Assembly: GCA_016710065.1 (NCBI GenBank)
Contig: JADJLP010000007.1
Coordinates: forward strand, 1-64,000
Length of the DNA stretch: 64,000 nucleotides
Origin: Candidatus Ideonella esbjergensis
Lineage (GTDB): Bacteria > Pseudomonadota > Gammaproteobacteria > Burkholderiales > Burkholderiaceae_C
Reading direction: 5' to 3'
Shown: positions 35,155-43,124 of the stretch, piece after piece
How the letters are laid out: the number at the start of each line of letters is the position of its first letter
How positions within the stretch are numbered: position 1 is the stretch's first letter
Notes under the pieces: generated by a model
What the model saw: only the letters and a program-made list of their open reading frames with translations
The model's database searches: none
What the model was told of the DNA's origin: nothing
Translations under genes and position numbers: made by a program

Positions 35155-36908
35155 TCAGTCGGCGCGGGTGGTGCAGCCATGCTGCCAGCGATGCGGCAGC
35201 AACTCGTCGATGCGGTGGTTTGGGTGGGTGTGGATGCGCGCAAGTACATCGCGCAAGTAGGCCCAGGGCTCAACGCGACACAGCTTGGCCGACTGCACCA
35301 GGCTCATCACCACGGCGGCGCGCTGGCCGGCGAGTTCGCTGCCGACGAACAGCCAGTTCTTCGCGCCAAGCTTCCAGGGCTTGATCTGCTGCTCGATGAG
35401 GTTGTTGTCGATGGCCACCTCGCCGTTGTCCAGGTGGCGCGTCAGCGCTGGCCAGGCCTTGAGGCTGTAGTCGATTGCCTGGGCGGTCTTGGTGTTGTCC
35501 AGCACCAGGCCGCGCTGCAGTCGCAGCCACACCTGCAGTTCATCCCACAACGGCCTGGTCAAGCGCTGGCGGGCCTCGCGGCGTTGCACGGCATCCATCT
35601 CAGTGAAGCTGCCCTCGGCGTGGTAGATCCGCGCAAAGCGCTGCAGGGCCTCGGTGGCCACCGCACTGGCACTCGGGCCGCCACGGCTGAGCTCATCGAA
35701 CTTGCGCCGGGCATGCGCTGCGCACGCGGCGGCGTGGCGCTCGGGGAAGCGCGCGCGTCGAGCACCGCGTTGTAGGCCGCGTACTGGTCGCTCAACAAGG
35801 TGCCGCGCCAGGCAGGCTCGGCGTACGGCGGCCCCTTGCCGCCCAGGAACTCCAGCGGGTGCTGCGCGCCTCGCCCGGTGCAGAACTCGTAGATCACGCC
35901 GGGCAGCGCATCGTGCCGGCTGCGGGCATAGGCCCATATGTAGGCCTGTTTGGTCTTGCCCGAGCCGGGGTCGAGCAGCGGCACTGGGGTCTCGTCGGCA
36001 TGCAACACACCGGCACTGAGGATGAAGCGCTTGTGGGCGTCGTACAGCGGCTCCAGCGCGGCACCACCGGCGCCGGCCCAGGTGGCCAGGGTCGAGCGCG
36101 GGGTGTGCACGCCCGAGCGGGCATTGATCTGCTCTTGCCGGTAGTACGGCAGGTGGTCGGCGAAGCGGCTGATCAGCGTGTGGGCCACCAGGCCACTGGC
36201 GGGAATGCCGCCTTCGACCACCTCGGGCTCGGCCGGCGCCTGCACCAGGCGTCCTTCCCCGTTCTTTTGGCAGCAGCGGCAGGCCCACTTGCCGTAGATG
36301 TGGCGGTGCGCAAAGAACTCGGCCGGCACGATGTCGAGCTTCTCGCTGACGTCCTCGCCCACGCGCTGCATGGGCTGACCACACTGCGCATTGGGGCAGG
36401 TGGTGTCCTCGGGCTCGTGGTGGTGCTCCACGCGGCGCAGGTGCTCGGGCAATGCCTGGCGGCGCGGCTGACGCGGCGCCGCCTTGGGCTTGGCCGGCGC
36501 CTCTGGCATGCCCTTTTGCAACTCGGCCAGCTTGGCCCGCAGGCTGGCCTCGTCCTCGAACAGGGTCTCGGCGAACAGGGCGCGCTGCTGCGCGGTCATC
36601 GCCTCGGTCTTGGCCTCGAACTTCCAGCGCTTGAGGCGCGCGAGTTCGAAGTTGACCTTCTCCAGCTTGGCGTCGCGCCAGGCGATCTCTCGGTCGCGCC
36701 GGGCGATCTCGCCGTCGCGCCGGGTGAGCTCGCCGTCGCGCAGGGCAATCTCCGTGTCGCGTCGGGTGATCTGCGCCTCGCGCTGGGCAATCTCGCTGGC
36801 CTGGGCCTGGAGCTGTTGCTGCAGCTGGTTGATCAGCGCAGCGGCCTCTGGGGGCCACTGGCTCAGGTCAACCGGAGGAGTGCTGCGCATGCCAAGCATG
36901 CGATGCAT
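35155..36908 (-). pseudogene. tnpC: IS66 element B TnpC, frameshifted
   Basis: The N-terminal two thirds (to DQYAAYNAVLDAR, near 35760) are in one frame and the C-terminal third (ERHAAACAAHARRKFDELSRGG to LLPHRWQHGCTTRAD) in another. The break falls in a GCGCGCGC run near 35755-35765, consistent with slippage or a read error. The long N-terminal helix has a striking run of charged repeats (REAQITRRDTEIALRDGELTRRDGEIARRDREIAWRD), probably a coiled coil. Confidence 0.88.
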
Positions 36909-36975
36909 GTTGCCGCAGCCGCTACCGCGTGCCCATAGGCAGATGCGATGTCAACCGGGCCCGGCCACGCTTGGG

Positions 36976-37317
36976 TCAGTTGCGGGTGATGGTGCTGAGT
37001 TCACCCAGGCGCTGCCAGGGCAGGCCGAGCGCCAGGGCGTTGAACTGCTCGACACTGAGTGAGAGCGCGGGTGCGGCACCGCTTGCACGATCGCTCCACA
37101 CGAAGCGCCCGGCATGCAGCCGTCGCGTGGCGCACCACACGCCGAAGCCGTCGTGCACCAGCAGCTTGAGGCGGGTGGCCCGCGCGTTGGCGAACAGGTA
37201 GCCGTGGTGGGCCTGTGCCTGGCCCAGGGTGTTGACCACCGCGCTGAGCAGCCGGTCGGCACCCGCGCGCATGTCTTGGGGCTGGGTGCACAGCCACAGC
37301 GCGTCGATGCGGATCAT
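36976..37317 (-). CDS. tnpB: IS66 element B TnpB
   Basis: 113 residues starting MIRIDALWLCTQPQDMRAGADRLLSAVVNTLGQAQAHHGYLFANARATRLKLLVHDGFGVWCATRRLHAGRFVW, a classic IS66 ORF2. Intact. It is 10 nt downstream of tnpA. Confidence 0.93.
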   Translation of the reverse strand: MIRIDALWLCTQPQDMRAGADRLLSAVVNTLGQAQAHHGYLFANARATRLKLLVHDGFGVWCATRRLHAGRFVWSDRASGAAPALSLSVEQFNALALGLPWQRLGELSTITRN

Positions 37318-37327
37318 GGGCAACACC

Positions 37328-37729
37328 TCAGCCTGCGGCCACGGCGTCGAGCAGTGCGCCCAGCGCTGCCGAGTACCGCCCAGCCGCGTCGGCCGGGCAA
37401 CACAGCGTGAGTTGCACTGCGCCGTGCTCAATGTGCAGGCGAAGCTCGCCACCGCTAGCCTGTGTGCCATCAGCCTTGGCCGGCGCGGCCAAGGCAACAG
37501 GCACAAACTGCAGCTTGGGCAGCGCGACATCTGCGCCCGTCGCAGCCAGCGGGCCCATGCGCTTGATCCCCTGACCGGCCAGCCATTTGTGAACCACATT
37601 CGGGTTCAGTCCGTGCCCGATAGCCACTGCCGCCACCGAGGCGCCAGGCCTCCGGCACTCGGCCAAGACCTGGGCCTTGAACGCCGCGCTGTGAACCCGA
37701 TGCTTGCGGGCTGGAGATTTGGAGTCCAT
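37328..37729 (-). CDS. tnpA: IS66 element B TnpA
   Basis: 133 residues from ATG 37729 (MDSKSPARKHRVHSAAFKAQVLAECRRPGASVAAVAIGHGLNPNVVHKWLAGQG), a helix-turn-helix typical of IS66 ORF1. The frame continues upstream to 37786 but the ORF1 homology starts here. Confidence 0.88.
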   Translation of the reverse strand: MDSKSPARKHRVHSAAFKAQVLAECRRPGASVAAVAIGHGLNPNVVHKWLAGQGIKRMGPLAATGADVALPKLQFVPVALAAPAKADGTQASGGELRLHIEHGAVQLTLCCPADAAGRYSAALGALLDAVAAG

Positions 37730-37808
37730 GGGTGTCCACTGAAATTTGAGTGGACACCATCGTCGCGGCGCCAGCGGCGATATCAAGGTGGGATGGCTAG
37801 ACGCTCAC

Positions 37809-37834
37809 AGCCACACCGCGTCCACGCGGATCAC
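37809..37834 (-). pseudogene. tnpB: IS66 element A TnpB, N-terminal fragment
   Basis: Codons for IRVDAVWL after a GTG start at 37834; the GTGA overlaps the tnpA stop (37831-37833). It continues in frame with 35101 once element B is removed. Confidence 0.85.
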
Positions 37835-38202
37835 CGCAGCAACTCGCGGGTCCAGGCCGCCAGGTCGGCCGCAGCACTGACGGGCCAGGTGATCTTCATG
37901 GTGACCGCGCCACGGCGCAGTTCAATCTCAATGTCGCGCTCGGTGGCGTCAGGCGCAGGCGCCGGCAACTGAACCGGCTCAACAGTCACCGCAATGAAGT
38001 CAGCCGATTTGCTCACCACCGCCCCAGCGTCCTGGCGAGCCTGCTTGCGCCAGCTGTGCACGATGTTGGCGTTGATGCCATGCGCCATCGCGACCTTGGC
38101 CACCGAGGCGCCCGGCGCACCACACTCCGCGACCACTTGCGCCTTTACGTCCTTGCTGTAGCGCCTGCGCGTTCCCGACTTCTCTCTTGTCATCGTGTCC
38201 AC
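37831..38202 (-). CDS. tnpA: IS66 element A TnpA
   Basis: 123 residues: MTREKSGTRRRYSKDVKAQVVAECGAPGASVAKVAMAHGINANIVHSWRKQARQDAG, the IS66 ORF1 HTH pattern. It lies just inside the right inverted repeat and overlaps tnpB. Intact, but the operon downstream is split. Confidence 0.9.
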   Translation of the reverse strand: MDTMTREKSGTRRRYSKDVKAQVVAECGAPGASVAKVAMAHGINANIVHSWRKQARQDAGAVVSKSADFIAVTVEPVQLPAPAPDATERDIEIELRRGAVTMKITWPVSAAADLAAWTRELLR

Positions 38203-38271
38203 CTATTCATCGTGGACATGATCGTTATCGCTGTGACTTCAGTGTTCAAGACGGGTTCGCCGGACGCTTAC

Positions 38272-38279
38272 CGATCGAG
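38272..38279. repeat. IS66 element A target-site duplication, right copy
   Basis: CGATCGAG, matching 33127-33134. The abiEii reading frame continues directly after it. Confidence 0.92.
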
Positions 38280-38609
38280 ACCGGCATTGCCGAAAAGTTT
38301 CATGCGATGGTGGCCTTGGGTAGGGCCAACAGCCGCATGAAGGACTACTACGACGTATGGACGCTGATGGGCGCTTTCGAGCTGGAGCCAGATCGCCTGC
38401 ACACGGCCATCGCTGCCACATTCGCGCGACGTAGCACGGTAATCCCCAACACAGTTCCGGATGGGCTCAGTGACGGCTTTGCCGCTGATCCAGCTAAGCA
38501 GCGGCAATGGAATGCGTTTGCCAGAAACCTCTCAGATCCAATCCCCAGCTTCGGCATCGTCGTCAGCGAGGTGCGGCACAGACTGCAAGCCTTTCTGGCT
38601 CTCATGTGA
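38280..38609 (+). pseudogene. abiEii: AbiEii toxin, 3' part
   Basis: Continues abiEii in frame from 33134: TGIAEKFHAMVALGRANSRMKDYYDVWTLMGAFELEPDRLHTAIAATFARR. The pattern GIAEKFHAMVxLGxxNSRMKDYYD is typical of the C-terminal half of AbiEii/AbiGii nucleotidyltransferase toxins. It ends at 38609, convergent with the nuclease gene 27 bp away. Non-functional unless the nonsense codon is suppressed and the element excised. Confidence 0.83.
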
Positions 38610-38636
38610 CCCACATGGCAATTGGTCTGTTCCCTT

Positions 38637-39785
38637 TCAGGCGCGTTTGCCTGGGGCAGTCGCTGTCATTGGCAGCGCAGCAGGCGGGGCCGCAGTCGCC
38701 ACCGCATTGACTGCGGCTAAATGTCGGTCGACCGTGGCATCGCGATAGTCCTGCGACGAGCGGTACAAATACCACCGCTTCAAACGAATGGCCAGCGTGG
38801 TAGCTCGGTCTTTGATATGAAAGAACGTCACGTCGTCGCCAACGTCGTCACTGCGCATGTCATAGCAGCAAAGCATGCGAAGTAAGCTGTTGTTGGCAGT
38901 GCCGTAGGAGTGGGCTTGGTTGACGCCCTCAACAATCGCGTCCTGTATGGTCGTCGAGTTGTAGGCGTTCCCGGTCGAGCCGAAGCTGCGCAACACTTTG
39001 AGTTCAAGCAGCGCGTGGTGATAGATCGTTCCTTGCTTGCCGGTGCGGTCGTCGACGATCTCAAGGTCAGTTCGTCCGCTCTTGCCCGGTTGCTCTTGTC
39101 GGATCGTGCACCACAAGAATCTTCCGACTAGCGCATGCCGAATCATTTGCTGAACTGTTCGCTCCGCTTCCTCCACCGGAAAGCCCTTGGCTGCGTCCTT
39201 CCACAGCTTCGTCGGCCCCATGTTATCCGGGGTGCAAAGCTCGCTTCTGTAGATTGCCTGCAGGGTTTCGTGGACTTCGGCCTCGGTGACCTGGCCAAAC
39301 TTCAGAATGACTTCGCGCAAGCCATCATCGGTTCCCATTCCCTTGGGGTAGAAGCTCAATGACGATTCGCCGTGTGAAGGGACGTACAAGAGAGTGGGCC
39401 TGCCGTCGTAGCCGAGCGTCGCGACACGTCCGAATAGGTCGTTGTCGTCGTCCACGTGCTCTTCAAGCGCGCTGCTGGTCGCCTGTGCGGTGACGAAATG
39501 CACGCGACTAGCGAGGCGTCGCGTACCTGTATGGACCAGGCGATCAAAGACTCGTCCAACCCTAAGCTTGTCTTGCTCGTCGGAGCTAACAAGGACGAAC
39601 GCCGCGGCGCCCGAGGTTTCGGCGCCTGGCTGGTTCTCGCGCTTGCGAATCATCCGCGAGACATGGACCTGAAAGCGCAGGTCATCCGGCAGATCGTCGA
39701 CGTCGCCGTGGTCGGAACGCTGTGCGACTGCCAACTGCTGGCGGTCACCTTCCCAGGAGCCAAGCAGGAGTGCGTCAGATGCCAT
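38637..39785 (-). CDS. PD-(D/E)xK-type nuclease-like effector of a defence cassette
   Basis: 382 residues from ATG 39785, overlapping the middle gene by 11 nt. Around residues 240-263, RTDLEIVDDRTGKQGTIYHHALLELKVLRSFG gives Asp 240 and Glu-x-Lys (261-263) in the spacing of a PD-(D/E)xK nuclease core; a helix (TIQDAIVEGVNQAHSY) follows, as expected. The N-terminal 200 residues (FVLVSSDEQDKLRVGRVFDRLVHTGTRRLASRVHFV) are of unknown family. Third gene of a coupled minus-strand operon (ATPase, middle protein, nuclease). Proposed role: DNA cleavage when the ATPase senses foreign DNA. The target and whether cleavage happens are inference. Confidence 0.68.
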   Translation of the reverse strand: MASDALLLGSWEGDRQQLAVAQRSDHGDVDDLPDDLRFQVHVSRMIRKRENQPGAETSGAAAFVLVSSDEQDKLRVGRVFDRLVHTGTRRLASRVHFVTAQATSSALEEHVDDDNDLFGRVATLGYDGRPTLLYVPSHGESSLSFYPKGMGTDDGLREVILKFGQVTEAEVHETLQAIYRSELCTPDNMGPTKLWKDAAKGFPVEEAERTVQQMIRHALVGRFLWCTIRQEQPGKSGRTDLEIVDDRTGKQGTIYHHALLELKVLRSFGSTGNAYNSTTIQDAIVEGVNQAHSYGTANNSLLRMLCCYDMRSDDVGDDVTFFHIKDRATTLAIRLKRWYLYRSSQDYRDATVDRHLAAVNAVATAAPPAALPMTATAPGKRA

Positions 39786-40440
39786 GGGAGGCCTTCCTCT
39801 GCACGTGCTCGATGTACATGAAGATCCGCTCCGCTGGCATAAGGGCCTCCCCCGGCCGGAAGGACAGGGCGGCATTGCGAGAGAAATTGGTCTTGGCAGG
39901 ATCCGCCCATTGGCCGAAGTCGATGACTTCGTTGTTGTCTACGTCCGTGTCCGCGTAGCGGGCGTCGAACTGAAACGCCCGACCCAGCTCATGATCTGAC
40001 AGCATGCTATAGGCCGCGCACAGCTCTTCGATGAAGAAAGGCTCGCCAGTGTCGCCATACACTTGGCTGTAGTTGTCGAGTGTGTTCCGTGACAGGCCGT
40101 TGTTCAAACGGTAGTTGGCCTGTAATCGATAGCGCTTTTCTTCCTCAATGAATACATACCGGATTCCAGAGGCCAGCACCATGCCTCTCCCTACCAACAC
40201 ATCAATCGTTTCCTGTAGCTCAGGGTAGTACGGGCCGCCCTGGCGCTTTAGCAGGCTCGCGCTAAAAGGCGCCAGTTCGAATACCGGCGCGAGAACATTG
40301 GACAGGTACGCCAATTCGTGCACTGCGCGCAACGGCGCTTCGAAAATGGATGCCCTGGACAACGCATCAAGCAACGCAAGAACCCGGATTGGGCGCCTTC
40401 GGATCTCTATGGATTGCCAGGACTCAGCCGCGGCCGTCAT
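39775..40440 (-). CDS. Middle-component-like protein of the defence cassette
   Basis: 221 residues from ATG 40440, which overlaps the ATPase 3' end by 17 nt; an ATG at 40491 is the alternative. Sequence includes IEIRRRPIRVLALLDALSRASIFEAPLRAVHELAYLSNVLAPVFELAPFSASLLKRQGGPYYPELQETIDVLVGRGMV, which could form a winged helix, and a second helical half. The size and its place between an SMC/Rad50-like ATPase and a nuclease match the middle component of ABC-three-component (ABC-3C) conflict systems. I recognise no sequence motif that proves it. Confidence 0.6.
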   Translation of the reverse strand: MTAAAESWQSIEIRRRPIRVLALLDALSRASIFEAPLRAVHELAYLSNVLAPVFELAPFSASLLKRQGGPYYPELQETIDVLVGRGMVLASGIRYVFIEEEKRYRLQANYRLNNGLSRNTLDNYSQVYGDTGEPFFIEELCAAYSMLSDHELGRAFQFDARYADTDVDNNEVIDFGQWADPAKTNFSRNAALSFRPGEALMPAERIFMYIEHVQRKASHGI

Positions 40441-42451
40441 GGTCTGGCGTCTCGAGGATTTCAGTGAATAAGTCGGCGCGAAGAGCTTCATATTCCGCTC
40501 GAAGCTCTTTCATGGCCCTAGTCGGAACGCCGGCGTTGAACAAGTCGATGATTCGATTGAGCCGTGCCTTTGGAGTGCTCTCGGCCGCCTTGAGCATAGC
40601 GGGAATGAGCTTTCCCGCTGCCAGATTCGACGTCACCACGAGCCGATTCGATTGATTGCCGTTTGCGAACGCAGCAAGCACCGAAGCCGCACGGTTGACA
40701 AAGACCGCGTCCAGCGACGATTCAGGGGCATCAATGATGATAGTCGACGCCTGGCTGCGAGAACCCACCTTCACCAACGCCATGCGGAATGCGAGGTCGA
40801 TGAATTCGCGCTGGCTCTCTGAGACCTGTTCGGGACTATCTCGTCGAACCACGTCCGAGAAGTTTGCCCCAGTCATCTCGACGCTGAACGACGGGTATTC
40901 AGTGGTGAGATCGAGTCCGCCTGTACCAGCTTGGCCAAGCAGGACCCGCGTCGGCGCCCACGACAGCGATGCTGTCTCCAGAAGAAATCCCCCCGCGATT
41001 GCATCAAACTCAGCCTTGATTCGCTCAGAAAACTGCTGAATCTGTTTGCGATACTGGGTCATCTGTCCAGCAAACGCTTCGCGCTTAACCTGCAGATCGG
41101 CGCGCAGTTGATCTGTGCGCTTCTTCAGATCCGCAATGCCATCGCTTTGTCGATGCGCTGCCTGTTCGTCAGCTGGAAGCTGTCGTACGAGAGCCTCGAT
41201 GTCCGCTGTCAATGCAGCAACTTCAACGCTTCGCTCAGCCAACTCCCTATTGGTGACGTCGAAGGCCTGGCTCGAATCGTGGAGCGCGTCGCGTGCAGCA
41301 TCAGCCGTGATACTCGCTTGCTCGACTCTCTCGCGAAGTGCGATAACGCGCTCCTGATTAATGTCCACAGCCTCGCCATCGCTCGGCTTCACTTCGGCGT
41401 CGCACAAGACGCAGTGCTTGCTGTCGATCGCGTGGAGCATCTGCATGCGCTTCTCAACGCGTCCGGGGGTCTGGCAAACGATGCACACGTCGTCGCTCAT
41501 CAATCGCGAAAAGATGTACCGCATCGATTCATCGGCAGTGGGATAGCGCATCTCTACCGCGGAAAGCCGCGCGCGTTCCAACTCGTGCACTGCGGCATGC
41601 AGCGTTTCGTTGGCGCGCAATGAGTCAAGGCGATGTCGACGTCGCGCGGCGTCCAGCTCCTCTATGCCCTGACTGATCTCCTCCTGCCGCTTGAGCGCCG
41701 CCTCGTGCAGCGTTTCCTTAGAACTGAGTGCGGCGCGCACCTCAGGGGCAGCCTTGGACAGGTACTCGTGTGCTCGCTCTTCGCGTTCTTCGCGATCGAG
41801 CGCTGCCTTCAAGTTGCGCATACGGGTATCCAGCTCAACGACTTCTCGCTCAGCTTTGATCCAGTTGCGGGCCTGGGTGGGCTCCAAGAACAAGCACCGC
41901 AAGAGCTGTCGCTGGGCAGAAGGATCCCACACCAGCATCCGTCGATCCTCAAAAAAGAAGACCATCGTGCGAAGCAGGAAGATCCACTCACCGAAGGTGT
42001 CAATGTTCGAGGCTGACAGGATGGCGAGCTTCAGCTCTTCTTCATCGGTGCGTTCCGGGCCGCCATCCACCTTGAACGAAACTAGGCCCAGCTTCACAAG
42101 CGAGCGCGTGACCTCGAACTTTCGGGAGCCGATCAAATAGGTCAGGGTCGCCTGGGCGTCGCGGGCGTTGTCATTGACGCGCGCGCTGAACGTTGAACGT
42201 CGCTTTGGTGACAGCGCCTGCGCAGTCAGTTGCGCCGTGCCGATGTTGCCGTCTGGCAGTTGAAGGTCCCATGGGCCCGATAGCATTCGGAAAAGGATAT
42301 TGACCAGCGTGCTCTTGCCCAGTCCGTTTGCGCCCAGCACCACAGTGAGACCCGGCACCAGAGGAATGTCAAAGTTGCCGTCGCCAGTTGGACCAGGGTA
42401 GAGCCCATACTGGCGAATCTGAAGACGCTCGAGAACTGGCAGTTCAGTCAT
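40424..42451 (-). CDS. Rad50/SMC-like ATPase of the defence cassette
   Basis: 675 residues from ATG 42451. Walker A GANGLGKS (residues 40-47), a coiled-coil arm from about 190 to 310, two CxxC pairs (CIVC 323-326 and CVLC 347-350) at the arm tip resembling a zinc hook or zinc ribbon, a second coiled arm (about 360-480), ABC signature region VSESQREF (542-549) and Walker B TIIIDAPESSLD (569-580). This order is that of Rad50-type ABC ATPases. It is much shorter than Rad50. First large gene of the minus-strand operon. Likely a DNA-damage or foreign-DNA sensor driving the nuclease. Confidence 0.82.
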   Translation of the reverse strand: MTELPVLERLQIRQYGLYPGPTGDGNFDIPLVPGLTVVLGANGLGKSTLVNILFRMLSGPWDLQLPDGNIGTAQLTAQALSPKRRSTFSARVNDNARDAQATLTYLIGSRKFEVTRSLVKLGLVSFKVDGGPERTDEEELKLAILSASNIDTFGEWIFLLRTMVFFFEDRRMLVWDPSAQRQLLRCLFLEPTQARNWIKAEREVVELDTRMRNLKAALDREEREERAHEYLSKAAPEVRAALSSKETLHEAALKRQEEISQGIEELDAARRRHRLDSLRANETLHAAVHELERARLSAVEMRYPTADESMRYIFSRLMSDDVCIVCQTPGRVEKRMQMLHAIDSKHCVLCDAEVKPSDGEAVDINQERVIALRERVEQASITADAARDALHDSSQAFDVTNRELAERSVEVAALTADIEALVRQLPADEQAAHRQSDGIADLKKRTDQLRADLQVKREAFAGQMTQYRKQIQQFSERIKAEFDAIAGGFLLETASLSWAPTRVLLGQAGTGGLDLTTEYPSFSVEMTGANFSDVVRRDSPEQVSESQREFIDLAFRMALVKVGSRSQASTIIIDAPESSLDAVFVNRAASVLAAFANGNQSNRLVVTSNLAAGKLIPAMLKAAESTPKARLNRIIDLFNAGVPTRAMKELRAEYEALRADLFTEILETPDHDGRG

Positions 42452-42528
42452 GCCTTTGCCTCGACAGGCAAGCGATTCACTAGCGAAAAGGCTGGCGCGC
42501 CAACGGCGTGCGTCTCGTACGTCTTCAT
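42448..42528 (-). CDS. 26-residue leader ORF coupled to the ATPase gene
   Basis: ATG 42528, with GGAG six bases upstream, encodes 26 residues starting MKTYETHAVGAP and ending VEAKA; its TGA overlaps the ATPase start in ATGA. The good ribosome site and exact overlap suggest a real translated leader or a very small subunit. No family recognised. It could also simply deliver ribosomes to the ATPase start. Confidence 0.5.
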   Translation of the reverse strand: MKTYETHAVGAPAFSLVNRLPVEAKA

Positions 42529-42639
42529 AGAGTCTCCCTGCTCCCGTGGCTGCTTGTTGGCCATCTGGGCTCCAGGGGCAGTATACGGATGCAACCATCG
42601 ACTGCACAGATCCGGGTCGAGCGTAGCTGCGGTGCTGGT

Positions 42640-43050
42640 TCAGGCGACAGGAGTACCGGATGCTCGAAGTCGCGTGACTCCATCCAGGATCGTTTCGAGC
42701 GCCTTTGCGCCTTCTTCCGTGCCATCCCATGCGCGCATCAAGCGAAGCGTCAACCCCTTGCGCAACGCCGCAGCGTCGACGTCAGAAAAAGGCTCCATGT
42801 GCGGCGAGGCGCGCTTACGAATTGAATATTCAAACAGTCGTTTGGCATGACCTCGAGCCTCCTTGAACTGGCCGTTGACTAGCTTGGAGAACTGGCTTTG
42901 ATGGATTCCAAGATCGAGTCCCACTTGTCTCTGGGAGATTTCGCCACGCTCCCATGCCGAGCGAATGGCGTTTGCCATAGCCTCACGCGAGGGAGTGATG
43001 GACGACTTCGACGACACTTGGCGCTTGCTTGAATGAATATTCGTACGCAT
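42640..43050 (-). CDS. Xre-like HTH regulator of the defence cassette
   Basis: 136 residues from ATG 43050. AMANAIRSAWERGEISQRQVGLDLGIHQSQFSKLVNGQFKEARGHAKRLFEY is a cro/C1-type helix-turn-helix; the rest is helical. Its start codon is inside a palindrome (43035-43057), suggesting autoregulation in the manner of restriction-modification controller proteins. It is the first gene of the minus-strand side; the methyltransferase starts 74 nt away on the opposite strand. A frame extension upstream to 43149 would overlap the methyltransferase gene and is unlikely. Confidence 0.72.
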   Translation of the reverse strand: MRTNIHSSKRQVSSKSSITPSREAMANAIRSAWERGEISQRQVGLDLGIHQSQFSKLVNGQFKEARGHAKRLFEYSIRKRASPHMEPFSDVDAAALRKGLTLRLMRAWDGTEEGAKALETILDGVTRLRASGTPVA

Positions 43051-43057
43051 AATATTC
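43035..43057. promoter_or_regulatory. Palindrome at the regulator start, divergent promoter region
   Basis: GAATATT (43035-43041) and AATATTC (43051-43057), 9 nt apart, perfect. A related perfect palindrome TTGAATATTCAA occurs inside the same gene at 42822-42833. Probably the binding site of the HTH regulator. Confidence 0.55.
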
Positions 43058-43124
43058 AAATTAGCGATGCGAGACAAGTGCGCGTCGGTGCTTGGGATAG
43101 TCGGCCAACGAGGAGCCAAGACGT

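Larger units (their letters stand above)
35110..37808. mobile_element. IS66-family element B nested in element A tnpB
   Basis: Ends GTGAGCGTCCAGCCGACCCA (35110, left) and, read inward from 37808, GTGAGCGTCTAGCCATCCCA. It is flanked by the 8-bp duplication AGCCACAC (35102-35109 and 37809-37816). Length 2,699 bp. It encodes tnpA, tnpB and tnpC on the minus strand. The tnpC frame is broken, so B is probably no longer autonomous. Confidence 0.92.
33135..38271. mobile_element. IS66-family element A (contains nested element B)
   Basis: Terminal inverted repeats begin GTAAGCGTCCGGTGAACCCG on the left (33135) and, read inward from the right end (38271), GTAAGCGTCCGGCGAACCCG. The element is flanked by the duplication CGATCGAG. 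It carries tnpA, tnpB and tnpC on the minus strand. Element B (35110-37808) is inserted into tnpB. Without B and one 8-bp repeat, A is 2,430 bp, a normal IS66 size. It interrupts abiEii. Confidence 0.93.

Noticed and set aside
35859..36938. 359-codon plus-strand ORF across IS66 tnpC
   Set aside because: Antisense shadow of the transposase; repetitive Leu/Gly/Val/Ala content follows from the tnpC coiled-coil codons.
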